Shown one piece after another: positions 45,618 through 55,575 of a DNA stretch of 64,000 bases. The translations under genes and the position numbers were made by a program. A model generated the notes under the pieces. The model made no database searches. It had not been told where the DNA came from and saw only the letters and a list, made by a program, of their open reading frames with translations. The stretch comes from Bradyrhizobium guangdongense (GTDB lineage Bacteria > Pseudomonadota > Alphaproteobacteria > Rhizobiales > Xanthobacteraceae), in contig NZ_CP030051.1 of the NCBI RefSeq assembly GCF_004114975.1, positions 186,001 to 250,000 on the forward strand, written 5' to 3'. Each line of letters starts with the position of its first letter. Within the stretch, counting starts at the first letter, position 1.

Positions 45618-46169
45618 CTAGGTGCCCGCAGTGAAGAACGCGGCGAGCCGGGTGTTGATGTTCTCGGCGATCTCGTTTGCGGCACGATCCTCCGCGTCGC
45701 GCACCGCGCGGTTGCGGGCAAAGCGCTGGTAGGAGCCGGGCAGGTCATAGGACACGCGCGAGAAGGTAGTCCCGGTCATAACCGACTTGCCGGTCGCGAC
45801 CTCGATCAGATTGTACTGGCAGTCGATGCCGTAGTTCTCGGTGTTCGGCAGGCCGGTACTGGGATCGACGATCAGCGACGTCTTGCTGGTGTTGAAGCGG
45901 ATATCCAGCCGGTGGGTCGGCGGCATGCCCGTTGCCGAGCCGTAGAGCTTGAAGGCGAGGGCATTGCGGACCTCGACCCCGACCCGGGCCTCGCGCGAGG
46001 CGTTGGGCTTGGCGATCGGCGGCAGCTCGACCCCCATCAGCTTTTCACGCAAACCCGGGGTGCCGTCGGTATGCTCGGCATACATCGGCTGGAAGCAGCC
46101 AGCCGTCGTCGCCGCCAAGGCGGCGACCGCGAGCAGGCGGGCTGCGATGCGGATCCTAGCCGACAACAT
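45618..46169 (-). CDS. lptE: LPS-assembly lipoprotein LptE
   Basis: 183 residues with a lipoprotein signal ending in TTAGC (Cys near residue 25), then FQPMYAEH and a small alpha-beta domain ([39 protein letters not shown]). The position between leuS and holA is that of lptE in most proteobacteria. LptE plugs the LptD barrel that delivers LPS to the outer surface. Its start overlaps the leuS stop by 14 bases. Confidence 0.9.
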   Translation of the reverse strand: MLSARIRIAARLLAVAALAATTAGCFQPMYAEHTDGTPGLREKLMGVELPPIAKPNASREARVGVEVRNALAFKLYGSATGMPPTHRLDIRFNTSKTSLIVDPSTGLPNTENYGIDCQYNLIEVATGKSVMTGTTFSRVSYDLPGSYQRFARNRAVRDAEDRAANEIAENINTRLAAFFTAGT

Positions 46170-48780
46170 TCACAATCCTCTTGGGGACGATGATCACCTT
46201 GCGGACGGGCTTGCCGTCCAGGGCCAGTTTTACAGCATCGAGGGCCAAAGCGGCAGCCTCGATTTCCGGATTTTGGGCCGCTGTTGCAACCGTGACCTCA
46301 CCCCGCTTCTTGCCATTGACCTGGACCACCAGCGTCACGCTGTCTTCAACCAGCAAATCGCGTTCGATTTGCGGCCAATCGGCCTCAGAAACCAGCCCGG
46401 GCTGCCCCAGAACCTGCCAGCACTCTTCGGCCAGATGCGGCATCATCGGGGAGAACAGCTGGACCAGGATCTGGCTGGCCTCCCGGATCGCCCAGGCGAG
46501 ATCGGCCGTCGGCTGACCGGGGCGCTGGAGCACCTCCGAAAACGTGTTCGTGAACTCGCGGATATGGGCCAGGCAGACATTGAAGTGCAGCCGTTCGACC
46601 CCTGATGTGACCTTGTCGAGCGCGCCGTGGGCAGCCTTGCGCAAACCAGTCGCATCCGGCCCGAACGAGGCCGGCCGGGCCGCGGGGGCAGCCTTGCCAA
46701 GGTCCGCAGCATCGTTCACCAGCCGCCACAGACGCTGCACGAAGCGCGAGGCGCCCTGGACGCGCTCGTCACTCCAGATCACGTCGCGGTCGGGCGGGGA
46801 ATCCGACAGCATGAACCAGCGGGCGACGTCGGCGCCATAGGTCGCGATGATGTCGTCGGGGTCGACCGTGTTCTTCTTCGACTTCGACATCTTCTCGATC
46901 GGGCCGATCTGGACGTCCTCGCCGGTCGCAAGCAGCGTCGCGCGGCGGCCGTTGCCACCGACCTCGATCTTCACCTCGGCCGGTTGCACCCAGGTGCCGT
47001 CGGCCTTCTGATAAGTCTCGTGCACCACCATGCCCTGCGTGAACATGCCGGCGAACGGCTCGTCGAGCGCGATGTGACCGGTCGCCTTCATCGCGCGGGT
47101 GAAGAAGCGGCTGTAGAGCAGATGCAGGATCGCGTGCTCGACGCCGCCGATATACTGGTCGACCGGCAGCATCCGGTTGGCGATCGCAGGCGTCGTCGGT
47201 GCGGCCTCGTTCCAGGGATCGGTGAAGCGCGCGAAATACCAGGACGAATCCACGAACGTGTCCATGGTGTCGGTTTCGCGGGTCGCCTTGCCGCCGCATT
47301 TCGGGCAGGTGACGTGCTTCCAGGTGGGGTGATGATCGAGCGCGTTGCCCGGCTTGTCGAAGCTCACATCCTCGGGCAGCACGACCGGCAACTGGTCGTC
47401 CGGCACCGGCACCACGTCGCACTTGGGACAGTGGATCACCGGAATCGGGCAGCCCCAATAGCGCTGGCGCGAAATGCCCCAGTCGCGCAGGCGGAAATTG
47501 ACCTGACGCTCGCCGACCGGCGCATTGCCGCGCAGCTCGCCTTCCAGTCGCTTTGCGACCTCTTCCTTGGCCTGGTCGATGGTCATGCCGTCGAGGAAGC
47601 GGGAATTGATCATGCGGCCGTCGCCGTCATAGGCGGTGTCGGTGATGACGAATGATTTTGAATCCTGGCCTTCGGGACAGACGACCGGCGTGTTGCCAAG
47701 GCCGTATTTATTGACGAAGTCGAGGTCGCGCTGGTCGTGCGCGGGGCAGCCGAAGATCGCGCCGGTGCCGTATTCCATCAGCACGAAGTTGGCGACATAG
47801 ACCGGCAGCTTCCAGGAGGGATCGAACGGATGCACGGCGCGGATGCCGGTGTCAAAGCCCTGCTTCTCCGCTGTGTCGATGATCTCCTGCGCCGTGCCGA
47901 TTTTCTTGATGTCGGCAATGAATTGGGCAAGCTTCGGGTTCTTTGCAGCCGCTGCCTGCGCCAGCGGATGATCGGCCGAGATCGCCATGAACTTCGCACC
48001 GAACAGCGTGTCGGGGCGCGTCGTGAAGATCTTCAGCTCGCTCTCGCCGGCGGGTGTGGTCGCCTTGTCCAGCGCGAAACGGATCAAGAGGCCCTCGGAG
48101 CGGCCGATCCAGTTGCGCTGCATCAGCCGGACCTTGTCGGGCCAGCGGTCGAGACTATCCAGCGCGGACAACAATTCCTGCGAGTACTTCGTGATCTTGA
48201 AGACCCACTGGCTCATCTCTCGTTGTTCGACAACGGCACCGGAGCGCCAGCCGCGGCCGTCGATCACCTGCTCGTTGGCGAGCACGGTCATGTCGACCGG
48301 GTCCCAGTTCAGCTTGCGCTTTTCACGCTCGGCGAGGCCCGCGGCGAGCATGTCCAAGAACATCTTCTGCTGATGCTTGTAATAGCTGGGGTCGCAGGTC
48401 GCGAATTCGCGGCTCCAGTCCAGCGACAGCCCGATCGAACGGAGCTGCTTCTTCATCGCGGCGATGTTGTCGTAGGTCCAGGCCTTCGGCGCGACCTTGC
48501 GCTCGATGGCGGCGTTTTCGGCCGGCAGGCCGAAGGCGTCCCAGCCCATCGGATGCAGCACGTTGAATCCCTTGGCGCGCATGAAGCGGGCCAGCACGTC
48601 GCCGAGCGTGTAATTGCGGACATGGCCGATATGAATGCGCCCGGATGGGTAGGGGAACATCTCCAGCACATAATATTTCGGCCGCGAATCGTCGTTCTTC
48701 GAGACGAAGATCGCCTGTTCGTCCCAGATGCGTTGCCAGCGCGGTTCGGCTTCGCGGGCGTTGTAGCGTTCGGAGGTCAT
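46156..48780 (-). CDS. leuS: leucyl-tRNA synthetase
   Basis: 874 residues. HIGH motif in [20 protein letters not shown] near residue 46, CP1 editing domain from about 225 to 420, a zinc-like HCPKCD and CPKCGG pair near 455-495, and KMSKS in [13 protein letters not shown] near 640. C-terminal anticodon-binding domain. It charges tRNA-Leu. It is first in a row with lptE and holA. Length is normal (about 870). Confidence 0.97.
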   Translation of the reverse strand: MTSERYNAREAEPRWQRIWDEQAIFVSKNDDSRPKYYVLEMFPYPSGRIHIGHVRNYTLGDVLARFMRAKGFNVLHPMGWDAFGLPAENAAIERKVAPKAWTYDNIAAMKKQLRSIGLSLDWSREFATCDPSYYKHQQKMFLDMLAAGLAEREKRKLNWDPVDMTVLANEQVIDGRGWRSGAVVEQREMSQWVFKITKYSQELLSALDSLDRWPDKVRLMQRNWIGRSEGLLIRFALDKATTPAGESELKIFTTRPDTLFGAKFMAISADHPLAQAAAAKNPKLAQFIADIKKIGTAQEIIDTAEKQGFDTGIRAVHPFDPSWKLPVYVANFVLMEYGTGAIFGCPAHDQRDLDFVNKYGLGNTPVVCPEGQDSKSFVITDTAYDGDGRMINSRFLDGMTIDQAKEEVAKRLEGELRGNAPVGERQVNFRLRDWGISRQRYWGCPIPVIHCPKCDVVPVPDDQLPVVLPEDVSFDKPGNALDHHPTWKHVTCPKCGGKATRETDTMDTFVDSSWYFARFTDPWNEAAPTTPAIANRMLPVDQYIGGVEHAILHLLYSRFFTRAMKATGHIALDEPFAGMFTQGMVVHETYQKADGTWVQPAEVKIEVGGNGRRATLLATGEDVQIGPIEKMSKSKKNTVDPDDIIATYGADVARWFMLSDSPPDRDVIWSDERVQGASRFVQRLWRLVNDAADLGKAAPAARPASFGPDATGLRKAAHGALDKVTSGVERLHFNVCLAHIREFTNTFSEVLQRPGQPTADLAWAIREASQILVQLFSPMMPHLAEECWQVLGQPGLVSEADWPQIERDLLVEDSVTLVVQVNGKKRGEVTVATAAQNPEIEAAALALDAVKLALDGKPVRKVIIVPKRIVNVVG

Positions 48781-48976
48781 GGAATCGTTGGGTTTTCGTG
48801 GTTTCGGCGGCCTGAAGAGGCCGGACTAGGCCATAGAAGTCGACGGGGGGTCAATGGGTTGCCGCCGGAAGTGGTGGCCCGCAATGCTGCTCCGCAAAAG
48901 TACGGATGAGGGCGTTGGGACCGGGTTAAGGGGTCGGTGCGAGTTTGGCCGTCAATAGTGTACCCCGCGTCAGGCA

Positions 48977-50023
48977 ATGGCCCTAGATTTCGACAATCCC
49001 GACTATGACTATGCCGCCTCCATCGCCGGGCGGGCGATGCGCAGCATGGCCGACCAGCGGATTCCGCCGACGCCGGCCAATTTCGCCATCTGGTTCCAGT
49101 ATTACGCCGGGGGCCATGACGATCTGCGCAACGCCATCGATCTGCTGATCGACCACAACCGCCCCTTCGACAGGCGCACTAATCAGGACTTGTTCGAGAC
49201 TTATATTGCGCCCCATGTGAGCGCTGCCGTCGTCGATACGTCCGAGCGGCTGCATGCCCTGATGGGCGCGGCGAAGGAGTTTCTGGCGACCGCAATCGCC
49301 GACAACCGCTCCCAGATGCAGGCGATTAGCCAGGTTGCCGACCAGGGCCAGGCGGGCGTCGACCCGAAGGCGCTGGTGGCCCAGCTCATGAACGAGCTGG
49401 CGCGGGCCGCTACCAGGACGACGCGGCTCGAAGCGGGCTTTGCCGAGAAGACCCGCGAGCTCGACGTCATCAGAGATTCGCTCTCCAAATCCGAGGAGCG
49501 CGCGCGGACCGACACGCTGACGGGACTCGCAAATCGCAGGGCGCTGGACGAATTTCTCCGCAAAGCACAGACGACCGCCGATTGGGGCGAGCCGCTGAGC
49601 GTGCTCCTGCTCGATATCGACCACTTCAAGACCTTCAACGATAATTTCGGTCACGGCGTCGGCGACCAGGTCTTGCGTCTGATGGCCAAGGTGCTGCGCG
49701 AAAAGGTTCGTACGCAGGATCTGCCGGCTCGCTACGGCGGCGAGGAGCTGATCGCGGTGCTGCCCGATGCCGATCTTGCAGCGTGCACTGACATCGCCGA
49801 GCGGATCCGGCGCGCGATCGCGGAGTGCACCATCACCCGCCGCTCGACCGGCGAGGTGCTGCCGAACATCACAGTTTCAATCGGCGTGGCGCAGTATCGG
49901 GCTGGCGAGGCGATCGCCGATTTGATCGAGCGCTGTGATCGCGCGCTCTATCTTGCCAAGGGCGGCGGCCGCAATCGCGTCGTGACGGAGAACGAACTCG
50001 ACCGCGCCGAGGCTGCGGGTTAG
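48977..50023 (+). CDS. soluble GGDEF diguanylate cyclase
   Basis: 348 residues, no membrane segment. The N-terminal 170 residues include a coiled-coil-like stretch (MNELARAATRTTRLEAGFAE) and FAIWFQYYAGG. The GGDEF domain has active site GGEEL near residue 255, metal Asp in LLLDIDHFKTFNDNFGH and the inhibitory site RTQD five residues before GGEEL. So it should make c-di-GMP and be product-inhibited. It diverges from leuS. The N-terminal sensor is unknown; a similar layout is found in Bradyrhizobium proteins of this size. Confidence 0.88.
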   Translation: MALDFDNPDYDYAASIAGRAMRSMADQRIPPTPANFAIWFQYYAGGHDDLRNAIDLLIDHNRPFDRRTNQDLFETYIAPHVSAAVVDTSERLHALMGAAKEFLATAIADNRSQMQAISQVADQGQAGVDPKALVAQLMNELARAATRTTRLEAGFAEKTRELDVIRDSLSKSEERARTDTLTGLANRRALDEFLRKAQTTADWGEPLSVLLLDIDHFKTFNDNFGHGVGDQVLRLMAKVLREKVRTQDLPARYGGEELIAVLPDADLAACTDIAERIRRAIAECTITRRSTGEVLPNITVSIGVAQYRAGEAIADLIERCDRALYLAKGGGRNRVVTENELDRAEAAG

Positions 50024-50058
50024 CGGAGCACAGCGAGATCAGGGCAAGCAGTCCGACT

Positions 50059-51753
50059 CTAGCCTGCCATCGCAATCTTGGCCGTGCCGTTCTCGATCGC
50101 CTCTACGCCATGCTCGACGACATTGTTGCGGCCGCGATGCTTGGCGGCGTAGAGCGCCGCGTCGGCGGCCTCGATCAGATCGCCCGGGCGCAGGGATTCG
50201 TTCGGTCGCGCCGCCGCAACGCCGATCGACACCGTGACGACCATGTGTGCCGAAGTGATGTGCGGCAGGCAGAGCTTCAGCACGGCCGCCCGCACCTGCT
50301 CGCCGATCTCGACGGCGCGGTTGACGTCGGTATTCGGGACCAGCAGGCAGAATTCCTCGCCGCCGTAGCGGGCCGCAAAGCCCATGGTGTCCGCAGCGAT
50401 GCCGGATAGCGACTCGCCGAGCCGGGTCAGGCACGAATCGCCTTCGAGATGGCCGTAGGTGTCGTTGAACAGCTTGAAATGGTCCACGTCGATCATCAGA
50501 AGCGCGAGCTCGCTGCCGTATTGTTGCGCGCGCATCCATTCGAAGTCGAGGCGGCTCTGGAAACCGCGGCGGTTGGCAAGCCCCGAAAGCATGTCGATCG
50601 ACGCCATCACCGTCAGCCGGTCGTTGGTCGCGATCAGCTCGCGCTCGCGCTGGCTGAGCTGAGCCGCCATCGCGTTGAAGGCGCGCGCCAGCGGCACGAA
50701 TTCGGCCGGCAGCCGGCTGCGCGCGGCGCGGGCCGACAGATCGCCCTGGCCGAGACGCTTGGCCATTTCGGCGAGCATTTCGATCGGCTTGATCACGAGC
50801 TTCTCGGCGGCGATCAGGGCGCCGAGCAGCACGAACATGACGACGAAAGCGAGCTGGAGATAGGCGGTGCGGATATCGCGGCTCACCGCGGCGGAGACCT
50901 TGTCTTCGTCGATGCTGGCGATCAGGCGGGAATTGGTGCCGGCGATGCGGATGAAGCTGACCGCGCGATGTGACCCGTCGGCGGCAAGGAAAGACAGCGA
51001 GCCTTCGTCCTGGTCCGAGCGCAGCGCCATGTCGGCAATGGCCGACATCAGCGGCATGTTGTCGAGGGGACGGCCGACCGCGTTGTGCTGGTCGGCCGGC
51101 GCGGCCAGCACGGTGCCGGCGCTGTCGACCAGCACCGCGGTGATGCCGGCGCGGCCGCCCAGATTGTTCATCACCTTCGACATCCAGTCGAGATTGACCG
51201 TTGCCAGCACGACGGCGTCAGCGACGCCGCTGAACGCCGAAACTGGATAGACCGCCATCACGGTCGGCGATTGCACCGGCCGCGACAGGATGAAGTCGGA
51301 CAGCACGAAGCGGCCGGTCTCCTGCGCCTGCTGGAAATAAGGCCGATCGGAAAGATCGAGGCCGACATACATGTTGTTGGTGGCGCACTGGATGCGACCG
51401 TCCTGGCCGGCGATCAGGAGCGTGCGAATCCAGGGAAGGTTCGTCGGCAGGCTCGCGCGCAGGACGTCACAGCTCTTGCTGACGCCGCCGGCGGAGGCGC
51501 GGATGAAAGCTTCCGATTTCAGGATGGTTTCGACCGACGAGATCACCTCGCGCTGCGCATCGGCGCTGTGTCTTGCGACGGTGGTGAATTCGGCCGTGGC
51601 CTGCGCGATCTGCTTGGTGCGGGTGTCTTCAAGCGAGCGGATGCGCTCGAGCATCAAGGGCGCGACCAGAATCACCGCGAGCAACGCAAGCCGGGCCCTG
51701 ATGCCGAGGACCTGCTTGAGTTTTGCGCGTTTGCGGTTGAAACTGACGCTGAC
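50059..51753 (-). CDS. membrane GGDEF diguanylate cyclase with dCACHE and HAMP
   Basis: 564 residues from ATG 51753. One membrane segment near residues 15-35, a periplasmic CACHE-like part (residues about 50-285, with GRIQCATNN and LDLSDRPYFQQA), a second segment near 300, HAMP near 320-370, then GGDEF with ASIDMLSGLANRRGF, LMIDVDHFKLFND and GGEEFCLLVP near 465. No RxxD is found five residues before GGEEF, so the inhibitory site seems lost. Expected to make c-di-GMP in response to an external ligand. It converges with the first GGDEF gene (36 bases apart), so the two were not made by simple tandem copying. Confidence 0.9.
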   Translation of the reverse strand, partial: VSVSFNRKRAKLKQVLGIRARLALLAVILVAPLMLERIRSLEDTRTKQIAQATAEFTTVARHSADAQREVISSVETILKSEAFIRASAGGVSKSCDVLRASLPTNLPWIRTLLIAGQDGRIQCATNNMYVGLDLSDRPYFQQAQETGRFVLSDFILSRPVQSPTVMAVYPVSAFSGVADAVVLATVNLDWMSKVMNNLGGRAGITAVLVDSAGTVLAAPADQHNAVGRPLDNMPLMSAIADMALRSDQDEGSLSFLAADGSHRAVSFIRIAGTNSRLIASIDEDKVSAAVSRDIRTAYLQLAFVVMFVLLGALIAAEKLVIKPIEMLAEMAKRLGQGDLSARAARSRLPAEFVPLARAFNAMAAQLSQRERELIATNDRLTVMASIDMLSGLANRRGFQSRLDFEWMRAQQYGSELALLMIDVDHFKLFNDTYGHLEGDSCLTRLGESLSGIAADTMGFAARYGGEEFCLLVPNTDVNRAVEIGEQVRAAVLKLCLPHITSAHMVVTVSIGVAAARPNESLRPGDLIEAADAALYAAKHRGRNNVVEHGVEAIENGTAKIAMAG

Positions 51754-51864
51754 CATTTTCGCTACCCACCCCGCGGGCAAGGTAAAGCGAAGGGTTCAAA
51801 AACTCTTTCTTGAACTTGGTAAAATTGGAACTACCTCCGGTACTCGCATAGTTCGATCGACATC

Positions 51865-52554
51865 ATGACAGACAATAACGCCGCGCCGGTAACCGGTCAT
51901 TCACCAAACGCGCTTGCCGCGGTCGAGGCCGAGATTGCACGCGCCTGCAAGGATGCGCGGCGCGATCGCGCCTCGGTGACGCTGATCGCGGTGTCAAAGA
52001 CTTTCGCTGCGGATGCAATTCTCCCGGTTATCAGCGCCGGACAGCGCGTATTCGGCGAGAATCGGGTGCAGGAGGCCAAAGGCAAGTGGCCGGCGTTAAC
52101 AGTCGATTACCCTGACATCGCGCTGCATCTGATCGGACCGCTGCAATCCAACAAGGCGAAAGAGGCGGTCGCGCTGTTCGATGCCATCCACTCGGTCGAT
52201 CGTCCGAGCATTTGCCAGGCGTTAGCCAAGGAAATCGAATCCCAGAACAAGCATCCGCAGCTCTTTGTTCAGATCAACACCGGTGAGGAGCCGCAGAAGG
52301 CCGGCGTCGCGCCCGGCGAGGCCGACGCCTTTCTGGCAAGCTGCCGCGACACCTATGGCCTGACGATATCAGGCCTGATGTGTATTCCCCCGGTGGACGA
52401 GCCGCCGGCTGCGCATTTCGCACTGACCGCCAAGATCGCGGCGCGCAACGGATTGATCAACCTCTCGATGGGCATGAGCGCGGATTATGCGACCGCGATT
52501 CTGTTGGGCGCCACCCATGTGCGCGTCGGAAGCGCGATCTTCGGGCATCGGTGA
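51865..52554 (+). CDS. YggS-family PLP homeostasis protein
   Basis: 229 residues. The PLP lysine lies in LIAVSKTF near residue 45, with FGENRVQEAKGKWP, HLIGPLQSNKAKEA, FVQINTGEEPQKAG and a C-terminal SMGMSADYATAILLGATHVRVGSAIFG. This is the TIM-barrel PLP-binding protein (YggS/PLPBP), which has no known enzymatic reaction and balances pyridoxal phosphate and amino-acid pools. It stands between a cyclase and a hydratase gene. Confidence 0.93.
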   Translation: MTDNNAAPVTGHSPNALAAVEAEIARACKDARRDRASVTLIAVSKTFAADAILPVISAGQRVFGENRVQEAKGKWPALTVDYPDIALHLIGPLQSNKAKEAVALFDAIHSVDRPSICQALAKEIESQNKHPQLFVQINTGEEPQKAGVAPGEADAFLASCRDTYGLTISGLMCIPPVDEPPAAHFALTAKIAARNGLINLSMGMSADYATAILLGATHVRVGSAIFGHR

Positions 52555-52593
52555 GTGCCGGCGGCGGACGCTCGCACGGCATCGGCTAGAGTT

Positions 52594-52680
52594 CGTCATT
52601 GCGAGCGAAGCGAAGCAATCCAGAATCTTTCCGTGGAGGCAGCCTGGATTGCTTCGTCGCAAGAGCTCCTCGCAATGACG
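52594..52680. repeat. dispersed palindromic repeat, family A copy 4
   Basis: Starts CGTCATTGCGAGCGAAGCGA, then AGCAATCCAG, and ends CTGGATTGCTTCGTCGCAA...CGCAATGACG. Between the YggS-type gene and the hydratase gene, which converge. Confidence 0.85.
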
Positions 52681-52697
52681 GCGGAGTGTGAGACCGC

Positions 52698-53483
52698 CTA
52701 TTCAAACCTCACCGACACCTTCCCCAGCGCGCCAAAATCTGCCGCAAAATGATCGCCGGCCTGGATCGGCAGCGGCGGATGACAGGTGCCCGTCGTCACC
52801 ACCTGCCCTGCCCGCAAGGTGATGCCGAGCCCGCGCAGCTCATGGGCAAGCCAGGCCAGCGCCATCAGGGGATCGCCGAGCACGTTCTTGCCGTGACCGA
52901 CATAGCGCTCGCCGCGCAGCGTGATCTGCGGCCGCTCCTCGACGAGATCCATCGTGCGCCAGCTTGCGGAAGTGGCGGCACCAAGCACGAACAAATGTGC
53001 GCAGGCGTTGTCGGCGATCAGCTGCGCCTCGCCTGCGCCGGTGAAATCGGCGAAGCGCGAATCCGGAATCTCGATGGCCGGATGCAAGCTGTCGACCGCC
53101 GCAAGTACCTCGTCGACGCCAAAAGGCGTCGGTCGCGGCGCCAGATCGCGCGCCATGCGAAAGCAGAATTCGGGCTCGCCGACCCGCATCGCATTGCCCT
53201 TCATCGACGCGACACCGCCGTCGGCGATCACCTTGTCGCTCATGATGCGCCCGGCCAGCGGTCCCGTGACGTTGATGTGCTTCTGGCCGGCCTCGCTGGT
53301 CGCCGCGATCTTCCAGCCGAACAGTTTTCCGAACGACTGGTGTTCGAGCACGCCCTGCACGGCGTAACCATCCGCGCGGCTCTGCGGCCGCAGCCGCGTC
53401 TCCAGCGCATCGAGCTTGGTGCCGTCGCGCCAATGTCGAACGAGGACCTGCGAAGCGGCGTTGATCTGATCCTTGTCGAGCAT
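52698..53483 (-). CDS. 2-keto-4-pentenoate hydratase-family protein
   Basis: 261 residues with the fumarylacetoacetase-like fold: FGWKIAATSEAGQKHINV near residue 55, EPEFCFRMARDL near 104, HPAIEIPDSRF near 130, LGDPLMALAWLAHEL near 205 and VTTGTCHPPLPIQAGD near 230. Family members hydrate 2-hydroxydienoates in aromatic degradation. There are no other degradation genes nearby, so the true substrate is open. It follows an L,D-transpeptidase-like gene by about six bases. Confidence 0.85.
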   Translation of the reverse strand: MLDKDQINAASQVLVRHWRDGTKLDALETRLRPQSRADGYAVQGVLEHQSFGKLFGWKIAATSEAGQKHINVTGPLAGRIMSDKVIADGGVASMKGNAMRVGEPEFCFRMARDLAPRPTPFGVDEVLAAVDSLHPAIEIPDSRFADFTGAGEAQLIADNACAHLFVLGAATSASWRTMDLVEERPQITLRGERYVGHGKNVLGDPLMALAWLAHELRGLGITLRAGQVVTTGTCHPPLPIQAGDHFAADFGALGKVSVRFE

Positions 53484-53489
53484 CTGTCC

Positions 53490-54083
53490 TCACCCGATGA
53501 TGATTCTTGTTCTTGGTCCTATCTGCCGCAGCAATTGCAGCATCGCCGCCTTGGTCATGGAGACGCAGCCCGCGGTCGGGCCGAAATTGTCGCGCGCCAG
53601 ATGTAGGAAGACGGCGCTGCCGCGGCCGGCGACGCGCGGCCTGGCGTTGTGGTCGATTTCGATGATGAAGTCATAGAGATGATCGGCCCGTTTGAGCCGA
53701 TCGCCGCCCTCGCCCTTCCCGCGCCGGATCCACTGGTTGTAGTGGCGATCGCCGGGGTCTTCGCACCAGGCATCCGTGTCGCCAATGGTCCGCGCCGGCA
53801 GAAAGGTCCGGGGCCGGCTGTGCCGGTCGCCCCGCCACCACAATCGCCTGGGACGAAAACAGCCTCTCGGGGTACCGCCGTCGCCCTCGCGCTTGTTGGC
53901 CAGAATGCCGCCGCGGCCGAGCGCCACCGGGATCGTCAAATGGCCGACCGTCAGCCAGCCCCGGCGCGGATTCCCTGCGGCAGGCTTAACGCGGATCGCG
54001 GACAGCGGTCCCGGCCCTCGATTCCTGGTATAACTCACTGACACAGCTTTATTTTTCATGTGAACGCGCGATGCCGAATTCAT
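53490..54083 (-). CDS. L,D-transpeptidase (YkuD)-like protein
   Basis: 197 residues from ATG 54083, or 189 from ATG 54059. The C-terminal half has HLARDNFGPTAGCVSM, the His...GC pattern of the L,D-transpeptidase active site, with the nucleophilic Cys near residue 172. No strong signal peptide is seen; the N-terminus is basic. Such enzymes cross-link peptidoglycan or attach proteins to it. It overlaps nothing but is tightly placed upstream of the hydratase gene, on the same strand. Confidence 0.78.
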   Translation of the reverse strand: MNSASRVHMKNKAVSVSYTRNRGPGPLSAIRVKPAAGNPRRGWLTVGHLTIPVALGRGGILANKREGDGGTPRGCFRPRRLWWRGDRHSRPRTFLPARTIGDTDAWCEDPGDRHYNQWIRRGKGEGGDRLKRADHLYDFIIEIDHNARPRVAGRGSAVFLHLARDNFGPTAGCVSMTKAAMLQLLRQIGPRTRIIIG

Positions 54084-54262
54084 TACAGGACATTCATCAA
54101 TGCGCCCTGCTATTCTGGGTTAGAGTAATTCCGGCTTGTGAATCGGTAACAGCCCACTACTTCAACACGAACAACAACAAAAAACAGCGACCCCTAAACT
54201 TCCCATCACGGCTGGGTGCGGCATGCCCGCGCGCCCGTCCGACCCCAAAAGGATGATCCCCC

Positions 54263-54949
54263 ATGGCCAATGCCCGCAAGATCCTGATCGTGGATGACGA
54301 TACCGATCTGCGCGATACGTTGGTGGAGCAATTATCGCTACACGAAGAATTTGAAGCCTCCGCCGTCGATACCGGCGCCAAGGGCGCGAGCGCCGCAAAG
54401 GCCAACGCCCCCGATCTGGTCCTGATGGACGTCGGCCTTCCCGACACCGACGGCCGCGAGGTGGTCCGCTCCTTGCGCAAGGGCGGCTTCAAGGCGCCGA
54501 TCATCATGCTGACCGGGCACGACACCGATTCCGACACGATTTTAGGCCTGGAATCCGGGGCCAACGACTATGTGGCAAAGCCGTTCCGCTTTGCCGTGCT
54601 GCTGGCCCGCATCCGCGCCCAGCTTCGCCAGCACGAGGCCAGCGAGGACGCGGTGTTCTCGGTCGGCCCCTACTCCTTCCGTCCCGGCTCCAAGATGCTG
54701 ACCGCGGCCAATGCCCGCAAGGTCCGCCTCACCGAGAAGGAAACGGCGATCCTGCGCTTCCTCTACCGGGCCGGCCAGATGCCGGTGTCGCGCGAGACCC
54801 TGCTCCAGGAGGTCTGGGGCTACAATTCCGGCGTCACCACCCACACGCTGGAAACCCACATCTACCGCCTCCGCCAGAAGATCGAGAAGGACGCCGCCAA
54901 CCCGGAGATCCTGGTAACGGAAGCCGGTGGCTACAAGCTGGTGCCGTGA
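54263..54949 (+). CDS. OmpR-family response regulator, CenR/OtpR-like
   Basis: 228 residues. Receiver with ILIVDDDTDLRDTLVEQL, phospho-acceptor in LVLMDVGLPDTDG (Asp near 56), MLTGHD and AKPFRF; then an OmpR-type winged helix with LTEKETAILRFLYRAGQ and HTLETHIYRLRQKIE. The receiver start and the company of a cyclic-nucleotide-binding protein just after it resemble the Brucella otpR-cpk pair and the CenR regulator of alphaproteobacteria, which controls envelope genes. The assignment is from memory of those families. No kinase gene is next to it. Confidence 0.8.
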   Translation: MANARKILIVDDDTDLRDTLVEQLSLHEEFEASAVDTGAKGASAAKANAPDLVLMDVGLPDTDGREVVRSLRKGGFKAPIIMLTGHDTDSDTILGLESGANDYVAKPFRFAVLLARIRAQLRQHEASEDAVFSVGPYSFRPGSKMLTAANARKVRLTEKETAILRFLYRAGQMPVSRETLLQEVWGYNSGVTTHTLETHIYRLRQKIEKDAANPEILVTEAGGYKLVP

Positions 54950-55009
54950 TACGTTCCGGATGCGCGCGATTCGTCGTAAATTAGCGCGTTCCACGAACCT
55001 CGGACCGGA

Positions 55010-55453
55010 ATGTCAATCGACGATGACGTAGCGCTGCTCGAGCGTGTCCCGACACTGCGCCTGTTGGGAGACGCCTCGTTGCGCATGCTGGCGATCGGCT
55101 CCGAGCAGCGCGACTTCGTCCGCGGCGATATCCTGTTCAATCTCGGCGACGATGCCGACGCCGGCTTCGTGGTCCAGCGCGGCGCCTTCCGTGTCGATGA
55201 CGGCGCGGGCGCCGAGATGATCGCCGGCCCCGGCACGTTGATCGGCGAGCTTGCGCTGGTCGTGCCGATGAAGCGGCCGTCGAGCGCGGTCGCGCTGGAG
55301 CATTCCTCCGTCATCCGCGTCGCGCGCAGCCTGTTTCAGCGCGTGCTCGAAAGCGATCCTGCCGCGGCGGTCCGCCTGCGCGACGAATTCGCCATCCGCT
55401 CCAGCCAGATCGCCAGCGATATCCTGATGGCCGGTTCGAAGCTGAGCACGTAA
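55010..55453 (+). CDS. cyclic nucleotide-binding domain protein
   Basis: 147 residues, mostly one CRP-like cNMP-binding fold (LLERVPTLRLLGDASLRML, DILFNLGDDADAGFVVQRG, IGELALVVPMKRPSSAVAL, which holds the phosphate-binding cassette region). No DNA-binding domain follows. The Arg expected in the cassette appears as KRPSSA. It is 60 bases after the CenR-like gene and probably in the same transcript. It may bind cAMP or be a decayed regulator; the partner is unknown. Confidence 0.8.
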   Translation: MSIDDDVALLERVPTLRLLGDASLRMLAIGSEQRDFVRGDILFNLGDDADAGFVVQRGAFRVDDGAGAEMIAGPGTLIGELALVVPMKRPSSAVALEHSSVIRVARSLFQRVLESDPAAAVRLRDEFAIRSSQIASDILMAGSKLST

Positions 55454-55462
55454 CCTCCCACC

Positions 55463-55568
55463 CGTCATTCCGGGGCGCGACGAAGTCGCGAACCCGGAAT
55501 CCATTCATGCACCAACTTTGCCGCCTGATGGATTCCGGGCTCGCGCTACGCGCGCCCCGGAACGACGG
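55463..55568. repeat. dispersed palindromic repeat, family C copy 1
   Basis: Two inverted halves: CGTCATTCCGGGGCGCGACG with GAACCCGGAATCC, and GGATTCCGGGCTCGCGCTAC with GCGCCCCGGAACGACGG. It lies between the cNMP protein gene and xth, which converge. Confidence 0.82.
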
Positions 55569-55575
55569 CGGAGGA

